The notes under the pieces: model-generated
Database searches by the model: none
What the model was told of the DNA's origin: nothing
Seen by the model: only the letters and a program-made list of their open reading frames with translations
Program-made: the position numbers and the translations under genes
DNA from: Mantamonas sphyraenae
Taxonomy: Eukaryota; CRuMs; Mantamonadidae
Reading direction: 5' to 3'
DNA: 64,000 nt
NCBI GenBank assembly: GCA_026936335.1
Contig: JAPMXV010000029.1
Span: 186,001 to 250,000, forward strand
Part shown: positions 1 to 9,916 of the stretch, piece by piece
How the letters are laid out: each line of letters starts with the position of its first letter
How positions within the stretch are numbered: the stretch's first letter is position 1

Positions 1-2
1 TG

Positions 3-2192
3 TTGGAACAGGGCACCCTGGACGAGTCTGGAGGCAAGAACGCAGAGTTCCCTCGCGTGGCAGCCATCAACGCCCTGGCTGCGTTTATCCAGGCCACGGC
101 ACCCACGTTCAAGGAGGACATGGAGTTCCGCACTCAGCTCAATGCCGTGCTGGTGCCTCTGAACCTGAAGCTGTTCTCGGACATGAGCGAGTTGATTGTG
201 CAGGCGTCGCTGCGTACGCTGCAATCGATGGTGGTGGGCTATGGCATCGACCAGCAGACCCACGATGCATTGTATCCGCTGACGGCACCTGTGCTTGTGC
301 TCACCCAATCGCAGATGGACGACGTCAAGTTCACGGCCATCCCTGTGCTGGCAGCCATGCTGGGCAACCTGCAGGCTCACCTGGAGGCTGAGCCGCAGCT
401 GCTGGGTCACATCCTGCACGGTCTGCGTGGTCCGTTTGGTCTGTGTCCAGGGACCAACGACGAGGAGGAGATGCGCGAGAGCGTGTCGCAGGTGCTGCAC
501 ATGCTGGGCGAACTGCGTGTGTTGTGTCAACTGGACTCGTTTGTGGACAGTGTGGCCGACGTGGTGTTGCTTGTGGGACAGGGTCTGTTGCCCGAGGAGA
601 ACAGGGACAACATGATCATCCAGAGCAACTGCCTGGCCCTGCTTCTGCGACTCGTGCGCCATCCTGTCTTTGCCTCCTGGTATGCTGACAGTGCACAGAC
701 ACACCCGCGTGCACACGCCATCGTCCGCCATCTTGTCAACATGATGCTGTGTCTCGTCAGCCACGGCGAGGACTTTGAGTACGAAGTCGACGAGGACCTG
801 CTCAACCCGGAGGTGGAGTTTGAGGGCGGCGAGGACGAGGAGGATGACGATGAGAACGACGACGACGACGACGATGATGAGGATGAGGATGCGTTGGAAG
901 AGGTGCCTCACTCGCAGCTGTACTTTACTCGTCTGGTGGCTGTGGTGAACATCCTGAAGCCGTTGCTGCCCCTTGTGGCGCAAGGCAACGCAGAGGCTGA
1001 GGGCAAGCTGTGGGCCAAGGTGTGGGGTCAACTGGGCAAGGTGCTTGCACTGGAGATGGAGGAGGAGACGGCGATGGCGTACCGTGTGCTGATTGCCTCG
1101 CTGGTGCACCATGACTTTGTTGTGCCCCAAGAGATGGTGGAGCAGGTGGGTGCTGGATCGCCGGCCTACCAGGAGTGGCGTGTCAACCATGCGTTCCAGG
1201 ACGTGGACACCAGTGCCATTGTGGAGCTGAACGACATTGGACGTGACTCGTGCACGCTGGAGCACCATGAGAACGCACAGCTGTACGAGCTGTCACTGGA
1301 GGAGGCAGCCAAGCACGACGAGGGGTCGCCCCTGGGACGAGCGGGCAAGCAGACGGCCATCCGAGTGCTTGCGACGTCAAGGCCCAGCGACAAGGCTCTG
1401 GTGGACCTTGTGGAGGAGGTGGCCACGTTTGTGGATGTGCCGGACAACGATGCCGAGTTTGAACAGGAGGATGATGACATGTACCAATGGCTGCAGTCGT
1501 CGCACAATGTGCACCTGTCTGTGTTCAGTTCGCAGACCGACCTCCTCAGCGTCTTCAAGGTGATCGACCACTTCTTTGAGCACAGCGACGAGGCAGAAGA
1601 GGAGGAGAACCTGGACAAGTGGATGCAGGACATGGGTCTCCTGTCTGCAGATGTGGGTGGGCAGGCAGAAAACGCCCTGGATCAGGACAAGCTCGCCGAG
1701 ATGTGCATCCTGGCACACGTGGCTTCCCAGGGCTACTTTGCCGTGTTTTCCCGCCGTGGCGAGCTGGCTGCCAACCTGGTGGACTTTGTGTCCTCCGCAG
1801 ATATCAAGGCTGTGGACGCCGACTTTTTCGTGTGGGTGTGCAAGGCCCTGCGTGCGCTGCTGGTCAATCTGCCCTCCGAGACGGTGGAGGCGTCGTGGAT
1901 TGACCGCCTGCTCACGCGCTGTGCCGCCAAGGAGTTTATGGACTCGTTCGATGGCCACGCTGTGATCCAGCTGTCCTTTGCTGTGGGTGCGCACCTGGGC
2001 AACGACGACGCGCTGCGGGCACGCTACCTGCAGCTGCTTGCGGATGTGCTTGCGAACGAGAGCATGGGCGAGTGCAAGAAGGAGGTGCACCGCCTGCTCC
2101 AGGATGTCTGCCAGGGTCTGGAGCCGCTTGTGCTGCCCAATGCCACGGCAGTGGACGAAAAGGTCCACAACGAACAGTTTGTGGAGTCGTGA
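3..2192 (+). CDS. HEAT/ARM-like alpha-helical repeat protein, 5' end cut off
   Basis: The reading frame is open from the window edge to a stop at 2190-2192, so the N-terminus lies outside; the TTG at base 3 is just the first whole codon. The 729 visible residues are leucine-rich and look like stacked amphipathic helices, as in HEAT/ARM or karyopherin-type solenoids. An acidic run of about 30 Asp/Glu residues lies near residues 275-305, with roughly 430 further helical residues after it. A second acidic patch lies near residues 480-495. Acidic loops occur in importin-beta relatives, but in importins 7, 8 and 9 the loop is near the C-terminus, so that match is weak. I do not recognise the family with certainty. 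The gene converges on the phosphomannose isomerase gene, with 175 bp between the stops. Confidence 0.6.
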   Translation: MEQGTLDESGGKNAEFPRVAAINALAAFIQATAPTFKEDMEFRTQLNAVLVPLNLKLFSDMSELIVQASLRTLQSMVVGYGIDQQTHDALYPLTAPVLVLTQSQMDDVKFTAIPVLAAMLGNLQAHLEAEPQLLGHILHGLRGPFGLCPGTNDEEEMRESVSQVLHMLGELRVLCQLDSFVDSVADVVLLVGQGLLPEENRDNMIIQSNCLALLLRLVRHPVFASWYADSAQTHPRAHAIVRHLVNMMLCLVSHGEDFEYEVDEDLLNPEVEFEGGEDEEDDDENDDDDDDDEDEDALEEVPHSQLYFTRLVAVVNILKPLLPLVAQGNAEAEGKLWAKVWGQLGKVLALEMEEETAMAYRVLIASLVHHDFVVPQEMVEQVGAGSPAYQEWRVNHAFQDVDTSAIVELNDIGRDSCTLEHHENAQLYELSLEEAAKHDEGSPLGRAGKQTAIRVLATSRPSDKALVDLVEEVATFVDVPDNDAEFEQEDDDMYQWLQSSHNVHLSVFSSQTDLLSVFKVIDHFFEHSDEAEEEENLDKWMQDMGLLSADVGGQAENALDQDKLAEMCILAHVASQGYFAVFSRRGELAANLVDFVSSADIKAVDADFFVWVCKALRALLVNLPSETVEASWIDRLLTRCAAKEFMDSFDGHAVIQLSFAVGAHLGNDDALRARYLQLLADVLANESMGECKKEVHRLLQDVCQGLEPLVLPNATAVDEKVHNEQFVES

Positions 2193-2367
2193 GGAGAATG
2201 GGTCTCGAATAGAAGTGGAAATTTTGATTCATTACGAATTGTGTGGTTTGATGACTGTGATTTGATTTGACCATGAATCAAAATTTTCACTGTAGTTGCG
2301 CCAGTTGTCTTTTGCGCATTCCTGCCCGTGTTGATCGTGTGCAGAAATGAAATGCGCATACTCATAC

Positions 2368-3690
2368 TCATCCAGACAGCGATTCCGGTGCACAGACGGC
2401 GCGAAAGAGGACAAAGTCGTCTGAATCCTGGTCGACGGAGATGCCGATGGAGGCGTTGGCCGGGACAAAGAGAACGGAGCCCGTGTGGAGAGCGAGGTCG
2501 CCTGCAGCGAGACCCGAGGCAGCGGCAGTGCCTGAGAGAACGAGGAAGATACTGGGACCATTGAGGGCCGGGGTGGAGTAGGAAGAGGTGGCGGCAGGGA
2601 GGACTGTGCGGGAGACGGCAAACTCGTCGATGGGTGGGTCGTAGAGTTGAGTGAAATCGTCGAGTTGAGTGGGTTGGAGGACTTGCTGGTCTGCGGGGCC
2701 AAACTCGTAGGTGAGCATGCTGAGGAGGGTGTCTTTGTCCTTGAGCTTGGGGGTCAGGCCAGCGCGAACGACATTGTCGGAGCAGGCCATGCACTCGACT
2801 ATGTCGCCATTGAGGTAGGCGTGAGGCACATTGGGGCCCATGAAAAAGGCCTGGCCAGGCTGGAGGTCGATGAGATTGAGGAGGTAGAGGACAAAGCAGC
2901 CCGAGTCGCCAGGAAAGTCGATGCTGAGGGTTTGAAAGTGGACCAGACGCTCATCTGGGGAAGATTCATCCTCCTGCTGCTGCTCCTCCTTGAGTTGGAC
3001 CAGGTGGGATTCGATGCACTGGGCCACGGTGTCCTGGTCGGCGTCGACAAGGGCAGCGAGGGCATCCTTGAGGACGGGTTTGCACTGGTCGGGATTGTCC
3101 TCGTCACACTGTTCGAGAGCAGCAACGACGTGGTCGCCAAGGAGAGAGGCCAAAGCCGGATACTTGCGAGCAGAGGCAGCAATGGCAGACGGGGCACGGA
3201 AGCCACAGAGGGCCGAGAACTCGGTGACGGCGACGGCCATCTCAGGCTTGTGGTTGCCATCCTTGTACACCTTTGGGTTGGATTGGTGGAGGGATTGGGC
3301 CAACTGTTTGTCTGGATGGGCCTGGATGCTGAGGGCACGTCCAATGGACAGCACCTTGAAGAGGAAGGCCAGGGAGTGTTCGTAGCCTGAGGGCTGCGCA
3401 GAGCCCAACCAGGCCTGGGGCTGCTGGCCAATGGTCTCCTCCAACGACACACCGGAATCGACGGGGAGGCCATTGGAGTCGACGGTCAGGAGGTGGGACG
3501 GTCCATTGGGATGGGTGCCCATCCAGAACTCGGAGTAGGGCTCAAAGGGATTCAGGGTGAACCCCGGGATGTTCTCTGCCGCCAGGGCGGCCACCGTGGA
3601 CTCCTGTCCCAGTTTGCCCCATGCGTAATTGTTGGCATGACACACCAGAGGCACTGTGCTCACATTGCTCTTGCTATCCGTGCTGCTCAT
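2368..3690 (-). CDS. MPI: Mannose-6-phosphate isomerase (type I phosphomannose isomerase)
   Basis: This zinc enzyme interconverts fructose-6-phosphate and mannose-6-phosphate in the cytosol, feeding GDP-mannose, N-glycans and GPI anchors. The 440-residue single-exon frame matches the usual family length. Visible signatures are NNYAWGK near the N-terminus, SIQAHPDKQLA (metal site), HKPEMAVA, and the long C-terminal signature that includes PHAYLNGDIVECMA followed by SDNVVRAGLTPK. The start at 3690 precedes a short serine-rich leader and then the conserved LVCHANNYAWGK segment. It points away from the next gene at 3954. The alpha-mannosidase at 33336 belongs to the same area of mannose metabolism but is not linked to it. 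Confidence 0.95.
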   Translation of the reverse strand: MSSTDSKSNVSTVPLVCHANNYAWGKLGQESTVAALAAENIPGFTLNPFEPYSEFWMGTHPNGPSHLLTVDSNGLPVDSGVSLEETIGQQPQAWLGSAQPSGYEHSLAFLFKVLSIGRALSIQAHPDKQLAQSLHQSNPKVYKDGNHKPEMAVAVTEFSALCGFRAPSAIAASARKYPALASLLGDHVVAALEQCDEDNPDQCKPVLKDALAALVDADQDTVAQCIESHLVQLKEEQQQEDESSPDERLVHFQTLSIDFPGDSGCFVLYLLNLIDLQPGQAFFMGPNVPHAYLNGDIVECMACSDNVVRAGLTPKLKDKDTLLSMLTYEFGPADQQVLQPTQLDDFTQLYDPPIDEFAVSRTVLPAATSSYSTPALNGPSIFLVLSGTAAASGLAAGDLALHTGSVLFVPANASIGISVDQDSDDFVLFRAVCAPESLSG

Positions 3691-3953
3691 GTCTGTCCTG
3701 CGACCGTTTTTGCCAAAATTGGCGCGGACGACGCATCGGCGTCCCCTCTCTCGTCCGCTCTCTCCGGAGACGAGAGAGAGAGGGAGAGAGAGAGAGACGG
3801 TAGCTATGGTGGGTGGGAATCGTGGGTGGTGGTAGCGTGTGTATGTGTGTGCATGTGCATGTTGTGTATGTGTGTGTGTGTGTGGGGGGGGGTGTGGGCC
3901 CTGGCGGGGGCACTGCTTTCACGTCCTTCTCCGTTTTTTTGTTTGGGCAGACC

Positions 3954-4775
3954 ATGAGTGCACATGGGACGGTAGTGGATGCCAACGAGGCAGCAATGAC
4001 GCTGGAATTGCACCTGTTTGGGGATGGATATACGGGAGGCAACGGAGAGGCACCCAAGCGAGGGGAGGCGTGGAAGAGCGGGGCATGCGCGCAGAGCGGG
4101 TTCAGCAGCACGTACAGCAGCCCAGCCCTGGAGGGTGTCCAATGGCCCAAAGACAACGGACAGACCCTGGTTGTGGTCGGTCGTCTGGTGGACCCCTCAT
4201 CCATCTCCACCTCCACATCATCATCATCATCAGCAGCATCATCAGCAGCAGCAGCATCAGCATCGTCGTCCTCTGCTGGCAACAGCAGCAGCAGCAACAA
4301 CAAGGCTGACGACGACGATTCCAACAAGCCGGACAACAAGGAGAACAGCAACGACGACGACGACGACGATGTGTCCACGGGTGCTTCCCAGGGCTCGGTG
4401 GTGTTTGTGGCCCAGCTGGACTATGGCACAACCAAGGCCAGCGTGGAGTTTGCCTCGGACAACGGTTTGATGGAGCTCCCGGGAAAGCAGCTGGGCCACG
4501 AATGGGACGCCTACGCTGGCAGCGTGTCCTTTACGGCTTCCGTGGACAACGAGGGTGCAGACAACGAGTGCATGCGTCTCTCGGACCTGCGTCTCCAGTT
4601 TGACATGCCCTCCCAGCTGTTGCAGGGTCCCGTTCTGGTGCTGGAAAACGTCATGGAGGTCACCGACCTGACCCAGCTTGTCCTCACCGCCCTGGGCTTC
4701 CAGATCGACCCGGAATTCGTAAGTGCATTCCACTCCAGCATGCCCTGTGTGTGGTTCATCACCCAGTCCTTGTGA
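3954..4775 (+). CDS. Unknown serine/acid-rich protein, possibly the first exon of the SAPS gene that follows
   Basis: From ATG 3954 this frame gives 273 residues. The middle (about residues 80-145) is a serine/alanine run followed by an asparagine/aspartate-rich run, and the flanks look folded. I do not recognise the family. Directly before the ATG, a T-rich tract ending in GGGCAG (to 3950) looks like a splice acceptor, so an untranslated upstream exon is possible. At 4719 the coding sequence runs into GTAAGT, a strong donor, after the codons for IDPEF. If that donor is used, the last 19 codons are intron. A phase-compatible acceptor (ACACAG ending at 5113) would join this frame to the SAPS frame. 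The alternative is a separate gene stopping at 4775. Confidence 0.45.
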   Translation: MSAHGTVVDANEAAMTLELHLFGDGYTGGNGEAPKRGEAWKSGACAQSGFSSTYSSPALEGVQWPKDNGQTLVVVGRLVDPSSISTSTSSSSSAASSAAAASASSSSAGNSSSSNNKADDDDSNKPDNKENSNDDDDDDVSTGASQGSVVFVAQLDYGTTKASVEFASDNGLMELPGKQLGHEWDAYAGSVSFTASVDNEGADNECMRLSDLRLQFDMPSQLLQGPVLVLENVMEVTDLTQLVLTALGFQIDPEFVSAFHSSMPCVWFITQSL

Positions 4776-5034
4776 CTTTTCATCCATGCATGTGTGTGTC
4801 GTTGCATGTGGGCCCCGGTGCGTTGCAAGGGCGCCCTCTCTGCTTTTTTTCAGCCTCCTCTCTCTCGTTCTCTCTCCCTCTCTGTGTCTGCTCGCTCTCC
4901 ACACACACACACACCATGCACACATGTGGACAAGGAGAGGATGGATGACGACAGGCAGGAGAGGGGGGAAGAATGCATGTGCAGAGCAACAGGGTGGGGG
5001 GTGGGGAGGGAGGGAGCGAGAGGAGGGCCGAAGA

Positions 5035-6202
5035 TATGGACGCTGGGGATTCTGACACCGAAACGGGGAACGGGGGGGGGGGGAAACCAACGCACACCGT
5101 CATGGACACACAGCGTAACGGTACGGAAATCCTGGACGAAGTGGACGATGAGGAACAGCTGGATGGGTGGTTGGATTCGATGTTTGAGGACGATGAGGTG
5201 ATGAGGAAGGAGCTGTACGTGGTGTTGGAGGCGCTGTGCTACCTGGCGAAGCGCAACGGAGAGGAAGGAGTGGAACCGGCAGCCATGCCACCGTTGGTGC
5301 GTGGACTGGTGGCCAACACCAAACGCTTTGCCGACAAGTTGCTGGATGGCACGGGAGCGGAGTACACACTGAGCTTCGGGGTGGTGAAACCAGCCTTGGG
5401 TTCCCTGAAGCTTGGGTTTGTGGCATACTTTCTGCTGCTGTTGCGTACGGGCTACCCGGACGTGGAGGCACGCTTCATGGAACAGAAACTGGGTGAATCG
5501 CTGCTGGGGTTGTTCCAACGCTACCCGTGGAACAACACCCTGCACACGGTGTTTGAACAGATTGTGTACGCCCTTCTGCAGGGCTCAGCCATGCTCTCGG
5601 CCTACGCCCTGGACAGCGACCGCATGGCCCTGGCAGACACCCTGGCGTCGCTGTACGCAAAGGCGGAGGAGGAGAAGGAAATCACAGGCAAGAAAATCGT
5701 CACCGGATGGATGGGCCACGTGTGTAGGATGGCCAATGCGGTGGTGGTGGCCAGCAAGAAACAGCCCCACCTGGCACCACTGCGCACAGGAGGAGGCAAC
5801 GAGGCGTGGAATGCGTTTGTGCAGGGAGGGTTGGCAGAGATGAACGCACGCAACCAAACCATGCTGGGAGGCGTGGTGCCACCCACGCAGCTGCTGTACG
5901 ACGATTCCAGCAGTGAGGATGAGGTGTCACTGGCCGATCTGGTGGCAGCCATGAACTCCAAGGCCAATGCAGACGACGACGACAGCGGGCCCATCATCAT
6001 CTCCGACGACTTTGAGGACGACGAGGACGAGGACGAGGATGAGGATGAGGACGAGGATGACCTCGACCAGCCCAACATCCCCGTGCCCCAGCTTCTTTCC
6101 CAGGGCGTGGTGGTTGAAAAGGTGATCATCTCCGACGAGGATGACTTTGGCGATGACGAGGAAGAGGAGGAGGATGAGGATGAAGATGAGGGCGAGGATT
6201 GA
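5035..6202 (+). CDS. SAPS-domain protein (PP6/Sit4 phosphatase regulatory subunit type), shortened at the N-terminus
   Basis: SAPS proteins bind the catalytic subunit of protein phosphatase 6 (yeast Sit4). The frame matches the second half of the SAPS domain: LGSLKLGFVAYFLLLL, then LLGLFQRYPWNNTLH, then the closing signature GWMGHVCRMANAVV, and ETN-like NARNQTMLGG before SSSEDE. The C-terminus carries two long Asp/Glu runs. The first roughly 240 residues of a normal SAPS domain are not in this frame. In-frame ATGs lie at 5035 and 5102. Alternatively the exon begins at 5114 and is spliced to the frame ending at 4718, but that upstream exon does not resemble SAPS either. It converges on the NAD kinase gene, with about 75 bp between stops. 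Confidence 0.7.
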
Positions 6203-6276
6203 TTGTTAAGGGAAGGTGGGGGATAGGGGAGGAAGAGAGTGGAGAACCATCTGTGACATTGAACATAGGCGTAGAG

Positions 6277-7687
6277 CTAGCGTTTACCGGGCACCACATT
6301 CCAACCCAACAGGCGACTGACGTCGTCCAACCATGCACCTGTGCCATCCCCATGGCCCTTGATAACTGTGGGAAGCGGGTGTTTGCTCATGCGCACTCGG
6401 ATGTAGCCAGCAGAGACGGATTCGTTGCCAAACAGGACGGTGGCAGGTGGAGGGAGGGCCATGTCCACCTGATCCTCGTGACCAAACAGTGCCTCCTCGC
6501 CATCGTTGCCATCCAGAACAATGGGCGAGGAGAGGGAAGAGGCAGACGGACTGGGTGGCTCAGAATCGCCATGGGTATACTCCTCCCAGTCGGCCTGGAC
6601 GTTGCTCATGTTGGCAACGCGTTTGCCATCGACAAGGACCTCGACGTCGCTGCGTGAGGCTGTGTCGAGCTGGAGTTCAAAGTGGGTGGTGGATGGGAGG
6701 ATGGTGGGCACGGAACTCAGGGAATGGGCGGCAATGTAGTTGAGGACGACGCCGTGGGTGGACGGGTGCACCAGCGGCCCTCCGCAGCTGAGGGAGTAGG
6801 CTGTGCTGCCTGTGCTGGTGGCCACAATGAGGCCGTCGCCTTTGAAGTTGGTGCGATAGCCCTTGTTGAATGTACAGTGCAGCTGGGCAAGGTAGGGTGA
6901 GGAGCCACGGTGGAAGACAACCTCGTTCAAGGCAAGGTGGCTGTGCACCTTGTCTCCTTGCTCGTTGTGGATGCTGCAGCGCAGACGTGCTCGCGGGTGG
7001 AACCAGAACGGTTTCGTCATGATGTCATGCACCAGGTGCACTTCGTTGTTCAAGTCAAAGGGCATCAGGAAGCCCAACTTGCCCCGATTGAACCCCAACA
7101 CCGGCGGCGCCTCTTCCGGAAACAGCGACGACACGTGCAACAGCGTCCCATCTCCTCCCAACACCACCACCAGGTCCACCACCTCTTGCAGCAGTTGCTC
7201 TTGTTCTGTGAAAGCAAAGACACCGGGCAGGGGGGCGGGGGGTGAGTAATCAACCCACCACGGCACTGTCCGCAATCAAGACTGGAGTCAAAAGCGTACC
7301 AGGGAGATAGGTGGGCAGTTTGTGCTGGAGCATGTGTGCACTGGGTTCGGACAACACAGTGCTGCCGTACTCCTGTTCGATCATGTCTGCTATTTGCAGG
7401 GCCATGCCGTGGAGATTCTGTGTGGTCTTGCCAATGCGTGCACGTGCCCCCTTGCCACTTCCTGCAGGGTTGCGCACAACCATGAGCACATTGCGTGGCA
7501 CAGCGCCGTCGTCAAAGCTCCACCGGTTCCAATTGCGTGTGGTGCGCAACCCCATGGCTCCTTCCCACAACGGACCCGCCGCCTCCTCCCCTTCCCCGTG
7601 GTCTGCATGCAGACTGAACGGCAGCCGTGGCTCCAGGGTGTTTAGATTCAGCACACGTGCCCCTTTCAACGGGTTCCTGTGGAACAT
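6277..7687 (-). CDS. NADK: NAD kinase, two exons
   Basis: The enzyme phosphorylates NAD to NADP using ATP. Exon 1 runs from ATG 7687 to 7255 and exon 2 from 7205 to 6277; the joined protein is 453 residues. Motifs are the GGDGT phosphate-binding loop just after the splice (VVVLGGDGTLLHVSSLF), FLMPF, NEVVFHRG, and ATSTGSTAYSLSCGGP. The proposed intron, 7206-7254, is only 49 nt, with acceptor CTTTCACAG and an unusual donor GTTGAT that fits the phase. A competing pair, donor GTGGGT with acceptor GAG, also keeps frame. A run of about 45 serine-, acid- and glycine-rich residues is inserted near residues 360-400. The longer upstream extension of this frame is rejected because it lies opposite the methyltransferase gene. 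Confidence 0.88.
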
Positions 7688-7969
7688 GCGTCTGTGGTGG
7701 CGAGGCTGCGACGAGGATGGTTTGCTCGAATTAGGGCGCCCCCACTGTGTGTGTGTGCAAGGCAAGCCCAGACGGGTTGGCAGACGGTGCTGCGTGTCCA
7801 ATCTCCACTGATCATGGCGATGGGCAAATGCGTACGATGCAGTCGCGTGTGGTGGAGTCGACGGAGGGCTTCGGAGCCCGGCGCGGCGGATCCGCCACCC
7901 AATCCCGTAAAACCCTCCGATCGGGATTCTAAAACGCACACGACAAACGACGCACACACACAGTACAGG

Positions 7970-9199
7970 ATGTCGACGAGCAGCAGCAGCAGCAGCAGTA
8001 GCAAGGGGAGCGAGGATAACGGGAGCGGAGGCAAGGTGAACGTGCAGATCCCGTGGTACGTGTCGTACCTGGATCGCAATGTGTTTCCTGATTTCATCCT
8101 GCGGGGCCAGACGCGGCAGCAGCTGGCGCAGCGGCTGAGTGAGGAGCAGGAGAAGGACTGCGAATCGCAACGCAACAAGCTGCGTGAGATGATCCGCAAG
8201 CTGAAGAGCTTCGATCAGATCGCCGTGCTGACGGCACAGGCGAACGAGCAGCACTATGAGGTGCCGACCGAGTTTTTCAAGTACGTGATGGGCGACGTGA
8301 TGAAGTACTCGTGCTGCTACTTTGAGGACGGGGTCACGGACCTGACCACGGCGGAGAAGGCCATGATCGAGTTGTACTGCGAACGGGCACAACTGGAGGA
8401 CGGGCAGGAGGTGCTGGATGTGGGCTGCGGCTGGGGCTCGTTCACGCTGTACGCGGCGGCCAAGTATCCCAACTCGAAGTTTACGTGTGTGAGCAACAGC
8501 AACACGCAGCGTGAGTTTATCCAGGCGGCTGCAGAGGAGCGTGGTCTGGACAACGTGACGCCGTTGACGTGTGACATCAACGAGTTTGCGCTGGAGCAAC
8601 AGTTTGACCGCATGGTGAGCATCGAAATGTTTGAGCACATGAAGAACTATGAGATGCTGCTGGCCAAGCTGGCGGGCATGTTGAAGGACGATGGCAAGCT
8701 GTTTGTGCACATCTTTACGCACGCCAAGTACTGCTACACGTTTGACAGCTCGTTCGACGCCCTGCTGGACGCACAGGATGGCACGGAGCCCGAGAACAAG
8801 GAGATTGAGTACAGTTGGATGGCAGAGAACTTCTTTGCCGGTGGCATCATGCCCTCGGACGATTTGTTGCTGCACTTTCAGAAGGACCTGTATGTGGTGG
8901 ACCACTGGAACGTCAACGGCATGCACTACAGCAAGACGGCCGAGTGCTGGCTGGCCAACATGGACGCCCACAAGTCCGAGATCATGCCTCTGTTCCGCGA
9001 GGCGTACCGTCCGCGTGTGCAGGACGAGAACGGCGAGTGGCAGATTGACGAGTCGGTGAGCGATGCAGAGTTGGACGCCATTGCCCTCAAGTGGTGGGTC
9101 AACTGGCGCTTGTTTTTCATTGTCACCAGCGAGTCGTGGAAGTACGGCAAGGGTGAGGAGTGGATTGTGTCGCACTACCTGTGGGAGAAGCGTGTGTGA
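7970..9199 (+). CDS. SAM-dependent methyltransferase of the cyclopropane-fatty-acid-synthase family
   Basis: The 409-residue protein belongs to the cyclopropane fatty acid synthase / mycolic acid synthase / coclaurine N-methyltransferase superfamily (Pfam CMAS). The SAM-binding motif I is LDVGCGWGSF. It is followed by KFTCVSNSNTQREFI, which matches the family's ITgvs-SxxQ segment, and by FDRMVSIEMFEHMKNYE, the typical motif with E and H. The pre-domain contains EHYEVPTEFFKYVMGD-like sequence ending in YSCCYF. The substrate cannot be told from sequence: membrane lipid or small amine are both possible. The start at 7970 follows a CA-rich leader and begins with a serine run; upstream in-frame ATGs give low-quality sequence. 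It is divergent from NAD kinase, 282 bp apart. Confidence 0.88.
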   Translation: MSTSSSSSSSSKGSEDNGSGGKVNVQIPWYVSYLDRNVFPDFILRGQTRQQLAQRLSEEQEKDCESQRNKLREMIRKLKSFDQIAVLTAQANEQHYEVPTEFFKYVMGDVMKYSCCYFEDGVTDLTTAEKAMIELYCERAQLEDGQEVLDVGCGWGSFTLYAAAKYPNSKFTCVSNSNTQREFIQAAAEERGLDNVTPLTCDINEFALEQQFDRMVSIEMFEHMKNYEMLLAKLAGMLKDDGKLFVHIFTHAKYCYTFDSSFDALLDAQDGTEPENKEIEYSWMAENFFAGGIMPSDDLLLHFQKDLYVVDHWNVNGMHYSKTAECWLANMDAHKSEIMPLFREAYRPRVQDENGEWQIDESVSDAELDAIALKWWVNWRLFFIVTSESWKYGKGEEWIVSHYLWEKRV

Positions 9200-9438
9200 A
9201 GCACGGGCGAGGGCAAGGGGGTTGCCCATCACGAGGCGGCAACTCGAGTAGGAGGAGGTGTGGGTTGGAGAGAGCATGAATGCACCAACTGATCACCATC
9301 CTTGGAGGGAGAGGGAAGAACGGCGGCGGGGTGTGTCCTTGTTGGTGTCCACGTTGCGTCCTGACTCTGTGCTTGGCCATGGCATGGAAAAGTCATTGGA
9401 GAGGGCATGGGTGTGGTCCTGTCCTGTCCATCTCATCC

Positions 9439-9819
9439 TCATCCCACACGCAGGATATCCTTGAAGCGAAACTCCACCTTCTTCACCGGCACACACTGCG
9501 CCACAGAATGCCCATGCAGCCTATTTACAAGTGAGGTCATGTCCGCAGAAGGCATTGTCACCGAAGGAGCCTGTTCCACGCTGGGTTCAGACGATGGGGA
9601 AGCTGCACTGGACGACGAGAGGGAGAAGCGAACAGGCGCTTGCAACGCAGCCACATCCAGGGCCAGCTCACCGTCACTCAGCGTGTGCACGAGGTCTGCC
9701 AACGCTTGCATGGTATGAACCAGGAGAGGGTGTCGTGCGAGAGTAGATGCGAGGATGTCGTGACGCCGGGGTTGGATGCACCGGCGGAAGCAAGTCAAAC
9801 TCGAGTATTGTCTCCACAA
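9439..9819 (-). CDS. Doubtful small ORF
   Basis: This 126-residue frame is the only reasonable coding candidate between the methyltransferase (ends 9199) and the EF-hand gene (starts 9917). It contains a hydrophobic helix-like stretch (MQALADLVHTLSDGELALDV), a serine-rich linker and a C-terminal VPVKKVEFRFKDIL segment. I recognise no family. An internal ATG at 9708 would give a shorter protein. A different minus-strand frame overlapping its start also looks protein-like, so a missed splice or frame break is possible. The rest of 9200-9916 holds nothing I can name. Confidence 0.25.
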   Translation of the reverse strand: MWRQYSSLTCFRRCIQPRRHDILASTLARHPLLVHTMQALADLVHTLSDGELALDVAALQAPVRFSLSSSSAASPSSEPSVEQAPSVTMPSADMTSLVNRLHGHSVAQCVPVKKVEFRFKDILRVG

Positions 9820-9916
9820 CCTCCTTCCTTCTCCCCCACCCCACCCCCACCAAGACTAACACACTCCTTTCCTTAGCCAACCCAACCCCACACCAACCAC
9901 CAACCAACCCTGCGAA

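Noticed and set aside
1-2192. Identifying the first gene as importin-9 or importin-7/8
   Set aside because: The acidic loop is followed by about 430 residues, whereas in those importins it lies close to the C-terminus.
3835-3900. GT-rich tract as a possible telomere-like repeat or regulatory array
   Set aside because: It is irregular (GT with G runs) and similar to many CA/GT tracts in introns and gaps here; no evidence for a special role.
7688-9277. Long N-terminal extension of NAD kinase
   Set aside because: The extension lies opposite the methyltransferase gene, and its sequence shows no conserved content; ATG 7687 fits better.
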